Shown here one piece after another: positions 15,796-25,329 of a DNA stretch of 63,129 nucleotides (position 1 is the stretch's first letter; the number at the start of each line of letters is the position of its first letter). The notes under the pieces were generated by a model. That model was not told the DNA's origin. It made no database searches and was given only the letters and a program-made list of their open reading frames with translations. A program made the position numbers and the translations under genes. The stretch comes from Streptomyces prunicolor NBRC 13075 (GTDB taxonomy: Bacteria > Actinomycetota > Actinomycetes > Streptomycetales > Streptomycetaceae): the NCBI RefSeq assembly GCF_000367365.1, contig NZ_BARF01000093.1, forward strand, positions 1-63,129, in the 5' to 3' direction.

Positions 15796-17439
15796 TCACA
15801 GCTCCCGCTGCGCCTCGTACAGATTCCGCGGCCGTACGACCCCCGTCGTGCCGTAGAGCTCCAGCCGCGCGTGCAGGTCGCCGGTGAAGTCGGGGACGTC
15901 GATCTGGTCGAACTCGGTGACCGTGTTGAGGCCCACCGTGGCGCTGTACGGGGCGAGTTGGTCGATCTTCATCAGGCCCGCGCGGCCGTTGGTGACGCGG
16001 ATGTTCCAGTGGGTGAAGCGGGCGCCGAAGAGCGGACCGGCGTTCGCGTCACCGCCGTGACGGCCGTCGTTGTTAACCGTGATGTCGGTGCGGACGTTGG
16101 CGAACGGGAGGCCGCGGTGGCTGTCGAAGGTGCCCATGCGCATGTCGCCGCGCGACCAGACGTTGTACGACGACAGGCCCTCGACGTTGATGCCGTGGAG
16201 CTGGGTGTTGGCGGGGGCCGGGACCGTGCGCTCCTCGATCGTGAAGTCCTCGATGAGGTTGTCGTGCGAGCCCTCTCGGCAGAAGTACGGGTGGTGGGAG
16301 CCGCGGCCCGCCACCGTCGTACCGCGCAGCGTGCACGCCGACGCCGCCACCAGGCCGAAGCCGTTGTCCACATGACGAACCGTCACGTCGTCGAGCCAGC
16401 AGTCGTAGGCGCATTGGAGGACGACGCCGTTGTAGCCCTTGTCCAGGAGGTGCGGTTGTTGCGGGGTCTCCACCGCCTCCAGGGTCAGGCCTTCCACTCC
16501 CGAGCCCGTCAACTCCTGTACGTGAGTGGCGAATTGGGGGTTCCACTCGGGGCGGAGGTCGAGGGGCAGCGGGCGTTCGAGAGTCACCTTGCGGCCGTGG
16601 ACGTGGGCGATGCGGACGGGCCATTCGTAGGGGACGTACGACAGGAGCTTGGTCTTGTCGTCCCAGTAGTACGCCTCGGGGCCGGGGCCGCCGCCCGCCA
16701 TGTGCTGGAGGAGGGTGTGGGCGGTGTCGTCGGCGAGGCGGAGCAACACCAGTTCGCCCGGCTTGAGTTGAGAGGCGTCCGCCACCGTCACCGTCCACGC
16801 GCCCTGTCGCGCCGGCTCGATCGCCGTCAACTGCCGCCATTCGTCACGCTTGTTGCCGGTCCAGCCCTCGAAGGGCCAGGCCTTCGCGCGGATCGCGGCG
16901 ACCAGTGAGTCCCAACGGGCCGTCGGGGCAAGCCAGATGAGGCCGCCGGCCCAGGACCAGGACGACTTGTCGCCGCCGTAGCGGGAGCCGTAGACGCCGA
17001 TCAGTTCGGTGAGGTTCTTGGTCGCGTAGAGCTTCGTACGGTCGCTGCCGGCTCCCCTGACCACCACGTTCGAGTGGCCGACGCGGATCACGTCGTCGAT
17101 GCGGAAGGTGCCGGGCGGGATGAGCACCGTGCCACCGCCGGCCCGACCGGCAGCGGCGATGGCACGGTTGATCGCGGGGGCGGAGTCGGTCGTACCGTCC
17201 GCTACGGCGCCGTAGCGACGGACGTCGAGGACAAGCGGGTGGCCTCCCCCGCGCCGGGTGCGACAGCCCGCCCTGCCGATGTACGGGATCTGCGGGTGGG
17301 TGAAGGGGGTGCGGGTGAACTCCCGCCAGAGGGACGGGACTTGGCCCGCAGGATCTCCTGGTCCCTGTTTCGGCAGGGGGACCGCCAAGGCCAGCGTGCT
17401 TCCGAGCAGGGTTCGTCTGGTGAGACGGGGGGTGCTCAT
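15796..17439 (-). CDS. Tat-exported right-handed beta-helix (pectate-lyase-like) protein
   Basis: 547-residue secreted protein. I start it at MSTPRLTRRTLLGSTLALAVPLP, a twin-arginine signal. LVLDVRRYGAVADGTTDSAPAINRAI with GGTVLIPPGTFRI downstream is the start of the Pectate_lyase_3/GH55-type parallel beta-helix (about residues 70-480). Repeating beta-strand rungs follow, including LTGSGVEGLTLEAVET and NGFGLVAASACTLRGTTVAGRG. It probably acts on an extracellular polysaccharide; the substrate cannot be told from the sequence. An in-frame upstream ATG would add ten residues before the Tat signal. Confidence 0.9.
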   Translation of the reverse strand: MSTPRLTRRTLLGSTLALAVPLPKQGPGDPAGQVPSLWREFTRTPFTHPQIPYIGRAGCRTRRGGGHPLVLDVRRYGAVADGTTDSAPAINRAIAAAGRAGGGTVLIPPGTFRIDDVIRVGHSNVVVRGAGSDRTKLYATKNLTELIGVYGSRYGGDKSSWSWAGGLIWLAPTARWDSLVAAIRAKAWPFEGWTGNKRDEWRQLTAIEPARQGAWTVTVADASQLKPGELVLLRLADDTAHTLLQHMAGGGPGPEAYYWDDKTKLLSYVPYEWPVRIAHVHGRKVTLERPLPLDLRPEWNPQFATHVQELTGSGVEGLTLEAVETPQQPHLLDKGYNGVVLQCAYDCWLDDVTVRHVDNGFGLVAASACTLRGTTVAGRGSHHPYFCREGSHDNLIEDFTIEERTVPAPANTQLHGINVEGLSSYNVWSRGDMRMGTFDSHRGLPFANVRTDITVNNDGRHGGDANAGPLFGARFTHWNIRVTNGRAGLMKIDQLAPYSATVGLNTVTEFDQIDVPDFTGDLHARLELYGTTGVVRPRNLYEAQREL

Positions 17440-17570
17440 GTACGTACGTCCTCCCACGCGGCTCTTCATGGATGTGAACGACGTTCAGAAATGTGCTGGC
17501 GGTGAGCATGCCATGGCGCCCAGGCACAACGAAAGGGGTCGGACGAAAGGCGAAAGGGGTCGGGACGAGA

Positions 17571-18083
17571 TCAGCTGGTCGGCCGCTGGGTCAGATTCGT
17601 GAACGCGTCGAGATTCCGCGTCGATTCCCCCCGCGACACCCGCCACGCGTACTCCTTGCGGATCGCGGAGGCGAAGCCCAGTTCCAGGAGGGTGTTGAAG
17701 CTGCCGTCGGCGGCCTCCAGGACCTGGCCGAGGAGGCGGTCGATCTCGGCCTCGGTGACGGCGGACAGCGGCAGCCGGCCGGTGACGTACACGTCGCCGA
17801 GCTGATCGACGGCGTAACTCACGCCGTACAGCTTGAGGTTGCGCTCCAGGAGCCAGCGGTGGACGCCGGTCTCGTTCTCGTCGGGGTGGCGGATGACGAA
17901 GGCGTTGAGCGAGAGGGAGTGGCGGCCGACGAGGAGGGAGAGGGTCGTCGACAGCTTGCGGGTGCCGGGGAGTTTGACGACGAACGTGCCGAACTCCGGG
18001 CTCTCCCAGTCGAGTTCGGCATCCTTGAGGAAACCCTCGATGACCTGCGCCGCCCGGTCCTGATCCGCTGCCGCCTCACCCAT
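17571..18083 (-). CDS. YbjN domain-containing protein
   Basis: 170-residue cytosolic protein with the YbjN fold (FLKDAELDWESPEFGTFVVKLPG, LNAFVIRHPDENETGVHRWLLERNLKLYGVSYAVD, GDVYVTGRLPLSAVTEAEIDRLLGQVL). YbjN proteins resemble type III secretion chaperones and lack a settled function. The start lies 8 bp inside the end of mshA, so the two are translationally coupled. This mshA-ybjN pair is conserved in Streptomyces, which hints at a role linked to mycothiol or redox metabolism. Confidence 0.92.
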   Translation of the reverse strand: MGEAAADQDRAAQVIEGFLKDAELDWESPEFGTFVVKLPGTRKLSTTLSLLVGRHSLSLNAFVIRHPDENETGVHRWLLERNLKLYGVSYAVDQLGDVYVTGRLPLSAVTEAEIDRLLGQVLEAADGSFNTLLELGFASAIRKEYAWRVSRGESTRNLDAFTNLTQRPTS

Positions 18084-19413
18084 GGTGCGAGCGTACGTGA
18101 CGGCGGTGGGCCTGCGCCGCGGCCGCGTACACGTCGGCCGTGGCCGCGGCGGCCGTGTCCCAGCCGAAGGACTGGGCGTGCCGGGCGGCGGCCTCGCCCA
18201 TGCGGGGCGCGAGGTGCGGGTCGTCGGCGAGCCGGCGCAGGACGTGGGCGTAGGCGACGGGGTCGTGGCCCTGGACGAGGAAGCCGGTCTCGCCGTCGCG
18301 GACGGCGACCGGGAGGCCGCCGACCGAGGCCGCGAGCACCGGCGTACCGGCCGCCTGCGCCTCTATGGCGACCAGCCCGAAGGACTCGCTGTACGACGGC
18401 ATGACCAGCACGGACGCGGCCCGGAACCAGTCCGCGAGCTGCTCCTGCCCGACGGGCGGGCAGAACCGTACGACGTCCGCGATGCCCAGCCGCGCGGCGA
18501 GCTTCTGCAGGCCCTCGGGCTTGGCGAGGCCGCTGCCGCTGGGGCCGCCGACGACGGGCACGACGATGTTCGAGCGCAGCTCGGGCCGCTCGTCGAGCAG
18601 CACGGCCACGGCTCGCAGGAGCACGTCCGGCGCCTTCAGGGGCTGGATCCGGCCCGCGAAGAGCGGGATCAGGGCATCCTGCGGAAGGCCGAGGCGGGCG
18701 CGGGCGGCGGCGCGGCCGTCCGCGGGGCGGAAGCGTTCGAGGTTCACGCCCGGGTGCACCACGGCGACCTTGGCGGGGTCGGCCGCGTAGTGCCGTACGA
18801 GTTCGTCGGCCTCTTCGGCCGTGTTGGCGATGAGGCGGTCGGCGGCGGAGACGATCTGGGTCTCGCCGATGACGCGGGCGGCGGGTTCGGGGGTGTCGCC
18901 GTCGGCCAGGCTGGCGTTCTTGACCTTGGCCATGGTGTGCATGGCGTGCACGAGGGGCACGCCCCAGCGCTGGGCGGCGAGCCAGCCGACGTGGCCGGAG
19001 AGCCAGTAGTGCGAGTGGACGAGGTCGTAGTACCCGGGGCGGTGGCCGGCCCACGCCTGCATCACTCCGTGCGTGAACGCGCAGAGCTGGGCGGGGAGTT
19101 CCTCTTTGGCGAGGCCTTCGTACGGCCCCGCGTCGATGTGCCGGACGAGCACGCCGGGCGCCAGCTCGACGGTCGGGGGGAGGGCGGCGGCGGTCGCGCG
19201 CGTGAAGATCTCCACCTCGATGTTGATCGCGGCGAGACGCTGCGCGAGCTCCACGATGTAGACGTTCATGCCGCCCGCGTCGCCCGTGCCGGGCTGGTGC
19301 AGCGGTGACGTGTGCACGGAGAGCATGGCCACCCGGCGAGGCTTGCGGTGCAGCCGCAGCCGCGCGGACGAGGCCGCGGAACGCCGCCCGAGCCTGCTGC
19401 CGTACTGGCTCAC
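18076..19413 (-). CDS. mshA: D-inositol-3-phosphate glycosyltransferase
   Basis: First committed step of mycothiol synthesis: transfers GlcNAc from UDP-GlcNAc to 1-L-inositol 1-phosphate. The GTG start is chosen because GAGGAGG lies 8 bases upstream, giving 445 residues. The N-terminal Rossmann domain has HTSPLHQPGTGDAGGMNVYIVELA, the MshA signature, then VHSHYWLSG and VVHPGVNLERF. The GT-B C-terminal domain has FAGRIQPLKAPDVLLRA and the nucleotide-sugar motif PSYSESFGLVAIEAQAAGTPV. Catalytic Glu and family length are present. Followed by the coupled YbjN gene. Confidence 0.95.
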   Translation of the reverse strand: MSQYGSRLGRRSAASSARLRLHRKPRRVAMLSVHTSPLHQPGTGDAGGMNVYIVELAQRLAAINIEVEIFTRATAAALPPTVELAPGVLVRHIDAGPYEGLAKEELPAQLCAFTHGVMQAWAGHRPGYYDLVHSHYWLSGHVGWLAAQRWGVPLVHAMHTMAKVKNASLADGDTPEPAARVIGETQIVSAADRLIANTAEEADELVRHYAADPAKVAVVHPGVNLERFRPADGRAAARARLGLPQDALIPLFAGRIQPLKAPDVLLRAVAVLLDERPELRSNIVVPVVGGPSGSGLAKPEGLQKLAARLGIADVVRFCPPVGQEQLADWFRAASVLVMPSYSESFGLVAIEAQAAGTPVLAASVGGLPVAVRDGETGFLVQGHDPVAYAHVLRRLADDPHLAPRMGEAAARHAQSFGWDTAAAATADVYAAAAQAHRRHVRSHHG

Positions 19414-19638
19414 GTGGCGTTCCTCCTCGCTGCGGGCATGCCTGAGGGAGGGCGTGCGGGTCCCTCCAAGGACGCCAACATCGGGAGGCCGGATTCTCAT
19501 TCCGGCGCATGGGGATTTTACCCAGCCATTGCCGGGGGTCGCTCAACCGTTCGATGGGGCGGTGCGTTGGCCTCCTTCCGTACGTTGACTCCCGTCCGGC
19601 GGTGCGCCGGCTCCCGTCTGCCGGTCAGCGTCTGCCGG

Positions 19639-20163
19639 TCAGCCCACCGGCGACGTCGCGAAGGCGTGCCAGTTCGCGGCCGTGCGGCCGGTCTGCTTGA
19701 GCAGCCGGGCCGGTTCGGGCGCGGCGGGCCATATCTGGAGCAGGTACCGGTCGCCGGTCGGCGGCTCGTCGTCCTCCCGGACGTCCTTGCTGCGGCCCGC
19801 GTCCATACCGATGGCGGAGTACCGCACGCGGTAGTCACGCTCCTCCAGCTCCAGCTCCCACCGGTTCTTCCCGTTCCACTGCCGCAGCACCGTCTCCTCC
19901 GACACCGGCCGGAACGGGACCTCGACGATCTCCTCCCACGTCTCGTCCAGCTCGGGCCGGCTGTCGTGCAGCTCGGCGGTGAAGTCGACGCCGCCGATGC
20001 GCAGACCGGTCAGAAGTAACAGCATCCCCGCCTGCCCGCCCCCGCAGAGCCCGACGCCCTCCTGCCCGGCGAAGGCATCGTGCAGGTCGCAGTCGTCGTC
20101 ACCGCTCTCCACGAATATCTGGCCGTAGTCGACATGCACTTCGTCGCTGACAAGCGCCTTCAT
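19639..20163 (-). CDS. Conserved hypothetical protein
   Basis: 174-residue acidic protein, started at MKALVSDEVHVDYGQIFVESGDDDCDL. An upstream extension overlaps the divergent methyltransferase promoter and lacks support. No signal peptide or membrane segment. Features: GLCGGGQAGMLLLLTGLRIGGVDFTAELHD in the first third, then alternating beta-like segments with WELELEERDYRVRYSAIGMDAGR, ending WPAAPEPARLLKQTGRTAANWHAF. The composition resembles the immunity/YqkC-like small globular proteins of streptomycetes, but I recognise no named domain. It is divergent from a methyltransferase gene. Confidence 0.75.
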   Translation of the reverse strand: MKALVSDEVHVDYGQIFVESGDDDCDLHDAFAGQEGVGLCGGGQAGMLLLLTGLRIGGVDFTAELHDSRPELDETWEEIVEVPFRPVSEETVLRQWNGKNRWELELEERDYRVRYSAIGMDAGRSKDVREDDEPPTGDRYLLQIWPAAPEPARLLKQTGRTAANWHAFATSPVG

Positions 20164-20302
20164 CGGTCCCGCCTCACCCCTCGGTCGACTTGATCTCCGA
20201 TCCTGCCAGGCGGCACTGACAACGGGACGGGCGAAGGCCAAGGACAGCCGCGGCCGATGCCCGTGCGGCGCCCCTCGTCCCGCGCCGCCTACCCTCGTAG
20301 GC

Positions 20303-21115
20303 ATGACAGCCCGCGCCACGACCCGCCCCGTAGGAACGGTGACGCGCGGCACGACCAACCCCAACCGGCTGCGCCGCATGGACCGCTGGATCGCCGCGAC
20401 GCACGGCGCCGAGCTGCGGCGGGCCGTCGACCCCGTCGCCGTCGACCTCGGCTACGGCGCCGCGCCCTGGACGGCCGTAGAACTGCTGGCGCGTCTCCGT
20501 ACCGTCACCCCGCACGCGCGCGTGGTCGGTGTCGAGATCGAACCGGCGCGGGTCGCGGCGGCGAAACCGTACGAGCGGGAGGGGCTCGCGTTCCGGCACG
20601 GGGGGTTCGAGATTCCGGTGCCACAGCGGCCGTCGCTGATCCGCGCGGCGAACGTTCTGCGGCAGTACGACGAGGCGCGGGTCGCCGAGGTGTGGGCGCG
20701 GCTGTGCGGGCGGCTCGCGCCGGCGGGCGAGGGCTCCCGGGGCGGGTTGCTCGTCGAGGGGACCTGTGACGAGATCGGGCGGCGGCACGTGTGGGTCGCG
20801 CTCGGGCCCGAGGGGCCGCGCACGGTCACCTTCGCGACGCGGCTCGGTTCCCTGGAGCGGCCGTCCGACCTCGCCGAGCGTCTCCCGAAGGCCCTCATCC
20901 ACCGCAACGTTCCCGGCGAACCGGTGCACGCCTTCCTCCGTGACTTCGACCGCGCGTGGGCCGCCGCCGCGCCCTACGCCTCCTACGGCGCCCGCCAGCG
21001 CTGGATCCGCGCGGTGCGGGACCTCACCGCCGACTGGCCGGTGACGGACGGGCCGGTGCGCTGGCGGCAGGGCGAAGTGACCGTGGCCTGGAGGGCGTTG
21101 GCTCCACGCGGGTGA
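20303..21115 (+). CDS. Class I SAM-dependent methyltransferase
   Basis: 270-residue protein. Residues 20-60 (NPNRLRRMDRWIAATHGAEL) precede an AdoMet motif I, VDLGYGAAPWTAVELLARLR, and an acidic motif II, VVGVEIEPARVAAA. LIRAANVLRQYDEARVAEVWARLC is motif IV/V. The arrangement is that of an uncharacterised, widely conserved actinobacterial methyltransferase family. Stand-alone gene, divergent from the hypothetical at 19639. Confidence 0.85.
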   Translation: MTARATTRPVGTVTRGTTNPNRLRRMDRWIAATHGAELRRAVDPVAVDLGYGAAPWTAVELLARLRTVTPHARVVGVEIEPARVAAAKPYEREGLAFRHGGFEIPVPQRPSLIRAANVLRQYDEARVAEVWARLCGRLAPAGEGSRGGLLVEGTCDEIGRRHVWVALGPEGPRTVTFATRLGSLERPSDLAERLPKALIHRNVPGEPVHAFLRDFDRAWAAAAPYASYGARQRWIRAVRDLTADWPVTDGPVRWRQGEVTVAWRALAPRG

Positions 21116-21297
21116 ATCCCGGTGCGGGTGTCGGCTGCGGGGAACGATCTCCGGCGGCCGTTCGTCACATCCCATGACCTGGAAGGAAAGGAGAGAGGTA
21201 CAGGAAGTACTGCCTCTGTCGTTTTCTGTACGGACATGGCACGATCCCTCAGGCATCCGTAAGTTACTGACGGTCAATCAGATGTGGGGGCAGGGGT

Positions 21298-22383
21298 ATG
21301 GGAGCGGGCAGGCGAGCCCTGATCACGACGGCCATCACGGTCGTCTGCGCGGTCACCGTACTCGCGGCACCCGGCACCGCGTTCGCGAGCCCCACACCGA
21401 CCCCTTCGTCGACCCCGTCCGCGTCCGCATCCTCAACTCCCGTGACCAACAAGGACCTTGAGGCCGTACGCGAGAAGCTCGACGCGCTCTACCACGACGC
21501 CGCCGTCGCCACGGACGCCTACAACGCGGCCGAGGAGCAGGCCCAGAAGCAGTCCGCGGAGATCGTCGAGCTGGCCAAGAAGATCGTCAAGGGCCAGGAG
21601 AAGCTGGACGAGTTGAAGGACCGCGCGGGCGCCGCGGCCCGCTCCCAGTACCGCACGAACGGACTCCCGGACGAGGCGCAGTTGTTGCTGAGCGACAACC
21701 CGCAGGCGTTCCTGGACGGTACCGGCCGGGTGCTCCAGGGCCAGCGCGCCACCAAGGGCCTGATCTCCGAACTGACCCGCACCCAGCAGGACTTGAAGCA
21801 GTACACCGCCGACGCCTCCGCCCAGTGGGCGCAGTTGGAGAAGAACCGCCAGGCCAAGGCCGCCGCCAAGAAGAAGGTCACGACCCAGATCGCGGCGGCC
21901 GAGAAGCTCGAGTCCCAGCTGGAGAAGCAGGAGAAGGCACGGCTGGCCGAGCTGGAGCGGCAGGCCGCGCTGAAGGCACAGACGACGTGGCTCGACTCCG
22001 GCGTCCTCAAGGACATCGACACCAAGGCCTCCGCGGCGGGCAAGGCGGCCGTGGCCTACGCCACCGCCGCCCTCGGCAAGCCGTACGTATGGGGCGCCGA
22101 GGGCCCGTCGTCGTACGACTGCTCGGGGCTGACCTCGCAGGCCTGGGCGAGCGCCGGCGACCCGATCCCGCGCACCTCGCAGGAGCAGTGGAAGCAGCTG
22201 AAGCACATCGCCGTGCAGGACATGCGCCCCGGCGACCTCATCATCTACTTCGACGACGCCAGCCATGTCGCGATGTACATCGGCGACGGCGCGATCATCC
22301 ACGCCCCGCGACCGGGGCGGACGGTGACGGTCGCGGGGGCGGGCTCGATGAAGATACTGGGCGTTGTGCGCCCGGATGCGTGA
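21298..22383 (+). CDS. Secreted NlpC/P60 (C40) peptidoglycan endopeptidase
   Basis: 361 residues. Signal peptide about 1-32 (ending AFAS), a Ser/Thr/Pro linker, a long coiled-coil (about 48-235: NKDLEAVREKLDALYHDAAVATDAYNAAEEQAQ...), then the NlpC/P60 domain with catalytic Cys275 in YDCSGLTSQAW and His323 in ASHVAMYIGDG. The third polar residue is the His in IIHAPRPG. It cleaves peptide stems of peptidoglycan. Length and layout match the RipA/CwlO-type proteins of Streptomyces. The upstream region (21116-21297) is short, and I saw no convincing c-di-AMP riboswitch in it. Confidence 0.93.
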   Translation: MGAGRRALITTAITVVCAVTVLAAPGTAFASPTPTPSSTPSASASSTPVTNKDLEAVREKLDALYHDAAVATDAYNAAEEQAQKQSAEIVELAKKIVKGQEKLDELKDRAGAAARSQYRTNGLPDEAQLLLSDNPQAFLDGTGRVLQGQRATKGLISELTRTQQDLKQYTADASAQWAQLEKNRQAKAAAKKKVTTQIAAAEKLESQLEKQEKARLAELERQAALKAQTTWLDSGVLKDIDTKASAAGKAAVAYATAALGKPYVWGAEGPSSYDCSGLTSQAWASAGDPIPRTSQEQWKQLKHIAVQDMRPGDLIIYFDDASHVAMYIGDGAIIHAPRPGRTVTVAGAGSMKILGVVRPDA

Positions 22384-22645
22384 TGTGCCACCGGTGACCC
22401 GGGCCACGTGACCTGGCACACGCACCCCCGGCGCCAAACGCCCGCCCGGCGTGACCTTCGTCATCCCCAGGTGGGGGCCGCCCTGCCCAACTGCGGTACA
22501 GAACACGGCATATGACAGTGGCCGCCTGCCGGGCGACCTGCCTCACACCATTCCTTTACGGCGCCCACTACCGCTATGGTCCCGGTCGGTGGGTCGAGGT
22601 CCCTCGCCCCGCCGTGCCCTCGGGGGGAGGGAAGGAACCAGGACG

Positions 22646-24088
22646 ATGCCCGCACCCATACCGCGGCAGAGAGCGATCCCGGCCGCGGAAAGCGGTCAGG
22701 CGCAGACGCCGGCGCAGGCCGCACCCGCGGTCGGCGGCCCTTCCGGAGACATGTCCGGAGACAGCTCCACGGACACCTCCGCAGCCGTCTCCGGAGCCAC
22801 GGAGGCCCCGCGCACGCAGGACACGGCCGCCGAAGCCGCCGAAGCCGCCGAAGCCGCCGAAAACACGGTCACCGGCGACAAGGCCGGCAACGGAAACAGC
22901 CACGCTCCCGGTCACCTCACCCTGCTGATGATCGAGGACGACCCCGGCGGCTCCCCCGTCGTGCCCGAGCTGCTCGACCCGACCGGCAAACCGATCCGGG
23001 TCCGCACCGCCCGCAACCTCACCGAGGCCGAGCGGCTGCTCACCGACGACGTCCACTGCATCCTGCTGGACCTCGCGCTGCCCGCCCCCGGCCGCGCCGC
23101 TGACGGCACCGACGACGAGCTGGCCGTACTCAAGCACGTGCTGCGGATCGCGCCGCACCACGCCGTCCTCGCCCTCACCGCGTCCGGCGACACCGAGCGC
23201 GGCGCCGAGGCGGTCCGGGTGGGCGCCCAGGACTATCTCTTCCGCGACGAGCTGGACGGCCGGCTGCTGAGCCGCGCGATCCGCTACGCGGTGGCGCGGA
23301 AACGTTCCGACAGAGCGGAGCGCAAGCTCACCGAGTCCAGGCTCCGTGCCCAGGAGAACGCCCGCCTCGAACGCGGCCTGCTGCCCACCCCCCTTCTGGA
23401 GGGCTCCCCGCTGCACTTCGCCGCCCGCTACCGCCCCGGCCGCTCCCGCGCGCTGCTCGGCGGCGACTTCTACGACACCGTGCGCACCCCCGACGGCACC
23501 GTGCACGCGATGATCGGCGACGTCTGCGGCCACGGCCCCGACGAGGCCGCGCTCGGCGTGGAACTCCGCATCGCCTGGCGCGCGTTGACCCTGGCGGGCC
23601 TCTGCGGCGACCAGCTCCTCGGCACGCTGCAACAGGTCCTGGAGCACGAGCGCTCCGACGACGAGATCTTCGCGACGCTCTGCACGGTCGACATCGCCCC
23701 CGACGGCCGCCGCGCGGGCCTCTGCCTGGCCGGCCACCCGTCCCCGCTGCTGGCCCGCCCCGGCCGCCCGGCCGAACTTCTCCCCTACGACAACAACGGC
23801 CCCGCCCTCGGCCTGCTCCCCGGCGCCCGCTGGCCGCGGATGCAGGTGGAACTGGGCGCCGAGTGGAGCCTGATGCTCTACACCGACGGCCTGATCGAGG
23901 GCCGCGTCGGAGAAGGCCGCCGCGAGCGGCTCGGCCAGGACGGCATGGTGGCGATGGTCCGCCGCCAACTCGCCGAGGGCCTACGGGGCGAGGAACTGCT
24001 CCGCGCGGCGGTGAACGAGGTCCGCGACCTCAACGGCGGCGAGCTGACGGACGACGTGGCGGTGGTGATGCTGGACCGGACGCCGTGA
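22646..24088 (+). CDS. Receiver-PP2C/SpoIIE phosphatase
   Basis: 480-residue two-domain signalling protein. The ATG is preceded by GAAGGAACCAGGACG. After a disordered Ala/Glu-rich leader (1-90, with EAAEAAEAAE repeats) comes a response-regulator receiver domain (about 91-205: LLMIEDDPGGSP, ILLDLALPAPG). A C-terminal PPM/SpoIIE-type Ser/Thr phosphatase follows (about 240-478, with GGDFYDTV, MIGDVCGHGPDEAA and GELTDDVAVVML carrying the metal-binding Asp residues). Such proteins usually dephosphorylate anti-anti-sigma factors and so activate a sigma factor in response to a kinase. No partner is adjacent. Confidence 0.93.
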   Translation: MPAPIPRQRAIPAAESGQAQTPAQAAPAVGGPSGDMSGDSSTDTSAAVSGATEAPRTQDTAAEAAEAAEAAENTVTGDKAGNGNSHAPGHLTLLMIEDDPGGSPVVPELLDPTGKPIRVRTARNLTEAERLLTDDVHCILLDLALPAPGRAADGTDDELAVLKHVLRIAPHHAVLALTASGDTERGAEAVRVGAQDYLFRDELDGRLLSRAIRYAVARKRSDRAERKLTESRLRAQENARLERGLLPTPLLEGSPLHFAARYRPGRSRALLGGDFYDTVRTPDGTVHAMIGDVCGHGPDEAALGVELRIAWRALTLAGLCGDQLLGTLQQVLEHERSDDEIFATLCTVDIAPDGRRAGLCLAGHPSPLLARPGRPAELLPYDNNGPALGLLPGARWPRMQVELGAEWSLMLYTDGLIEGRVGEGRRERLGQDGMVAMVRRQLAEGLRGEELLRAAVNEVRDLNGGELTDDVAVVMLDRTP

Positions 24089-24120
24089 CGCCGTAACCCC
24101 AGCTTCTCGGCCTGGGTGCT

Positions 24121-24474
24121 TCAGCGGCCGCCGTTGTACGGGCCGTAGGGGCCGTCGCTGCTGGAGCCGCCTCTGCGGCTGCGGCCGCCGCCGGGGAGGC
24201 CGCGGAGGGCCGGGCGTACGTCGACCATGTACACGATCGTCGCGACGAGGCCGATGATCGGCAGGAACGACAGGATGTTGAAGATGAGGTTCACCACGAA
24301 GGCGAGCGCCAGGACGATCAGCCAGAACGGCTTGGTCTTCTTGTCCGCCGCGCGATAGGCGTCCTCGCGACGCGTGGCGGCGTCGACGAGCGCGAAGCCA
24401 CTGAAAATGATCAGGGCGGTACTCAACAGCCACATGAACCCTGTGAAGCCCTGCATCAGCACTACGTCCACCAC
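24121..24474 (-). CDS. DUF2516 membrane protein
   Basis: 117 residues. One helix at about 10-30 (FTGFMWLLSTALIIFSGFAL), one at about 47-67 (PFWLIVLALAFVVNLIFNI) and one at about 68-85 (LPIIGLVATIVYMVDVRPAL), then a Gly/Ser/Arg tail GGGRSRRGGSSSDGPYGPYNGGR. The pattern is that of DUF2516, conserved in actinobacteria; function unknown. Separated by a terminator from the HbhA-like gene, and by 32 bases from the convergent phosphatase gene. Confidence 0.88.
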   Translation of the reverse strand: MVDVVLMQGFTGFMWLLSTALIIFSGFALVDAATRREDAYRAADKKTKPFWLIVLALAFVVNLIFNILSFLPIIGLVATIVYMVDVRPALRGLPGGGRSRRGGSSSDGPYGPYNGGR

Positions 24475-24534
24475 CCGACTCGACTCGTCCGTACGCGGTC
24501 ACCGTACCCGCAACCGGATTCCCGCTACCCGAAG

Positions 24535-24569
24535 AACGGGCCGGGCACTCGTGGAGTGCCCGACCCGTT
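24535..24569. terminator. Terminator after HbhA-like gene
   Basis: Near-perfect 16-bp stem (24535-24550 with 24554-24569; one mismatch) around a 3-base loop, 18 bases beyond the stop of the HbhA-like gene and upstream of DUF2516. Confidence 0.75.
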
Positions 24570-24587
24570 ACTGATCACCCGTTCGTG

Positions 24588-25253
24588 TTACTTCGCGGGC
24601 GGAGTCGTCTTCTTGGCGGTGGTCTTGCGGGCCGCCGGGGCCTTCTTGGCGACGGGCTTCGCGGCGGGCTTCTTCGCCGGGGCGGCCGGGGCCGGGGTCT
24701 CGGCCTTCACCACGACGGGCTCGGACACGGGCGCGACGGGCTCGGGGTCCGGCTCGACCGCGACCGCGAGCTCCTCGATCTCGTCGGCGGCCTCGCCGCG
24801 CCAGGTCTTCACGGCCTGCTCGCCGTGCTCGGCGACCTTCTCGTACGCCTCGCGGGCCTTGACGGCGTACTCGGCGGCGACGCCGACACCGCGCAGCGCG
24901 AAGTCCTGGGCGGACTCGCCGAACTTCTTCAGGTCGGCGTCGAACGTGCTGCTGAGCTTCTTGAGGTCACCGTCGAGGCTGGTGATGAACTCGTTGACCT
25001 TGGTCTGGAGGGTCTCCTGCGCCTCCTTGGCCTTGGCGCCGGCCTCCTTGGCACGGGCGGCGGCCTTCTCCTGCACGGCCTTCGGGTCGGTACCGCGCAC
25101 GGCGTCGATCCGGGCCGGCGCCTCGGCACGCAGCTGCTCGACCAGGCCGGGCACCTTCTTGGCCTGCTGGAGCGCGAGGTCGGCGGTGCCGGCGGCGAAG
25201 TAGAGGGGGGTGGGGTCGCTCAGGGTCTTGCGCAGGTCATCGGTGATGGCCAT
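24588..25253 (-). CDS. Heparin-binding-haemagglutinin-like protein
   Basis: 221 residues. Residues 1-165 are a long helical, Ala/Glu/Lys-rich coiled-coil (VPGLVEQLRAEAPARIDAVRG, AKEAGAKAKEAQETLQTKVNEFITSL). The C-terminal third is Pro/Ala then Lys/Ala/Pro repeats (KKPAAKPVAKKAPAARKTTAKKTTPPAK), like the lysine-rich heparin-binding tail of mycobacterial HbhA. No signal peptide is seen, which is also true of HbhA. In Streptomyces it may bind surface polyanions or nucleic acids. Confidence 0.8.
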   Translation of the reverse strand: MAITDDLRKTLSDPTPLYFAAGTADLALQQAKKVPGLVEQLRAEAPARIDAVRGTDPKAVQEKAAARAKEAGAKAKEAQETLQTKVNEFITSLDGDLKKLSSTFDADLKKFGESAQDFALRGVGVAAEYAVKAREAYEKVAEHGEQAVKTWRGEAADEIEELAVAVEPDPEPVAPVSEPVVVKAETPAPAAPAKKPAAKPVAKKAPAARKTTAKKTTPPAK

Positions 25254-25329
25254 GGTGATGGTCCTCCCGGTTGCTATCAGCTGAGGGTTGTGTGGCGTAC
25301 ATCTGCTTTATGTTGTTACGTCCCGCTGG

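Noticed and set aside
21116..21297. Possible c-di-AMP (ydaO) riboswitch before the NlpC/P60 gene
   Set aside because: Such hydrolase genes often carry one, but I could not find the conserved core segments here and the leader is short.
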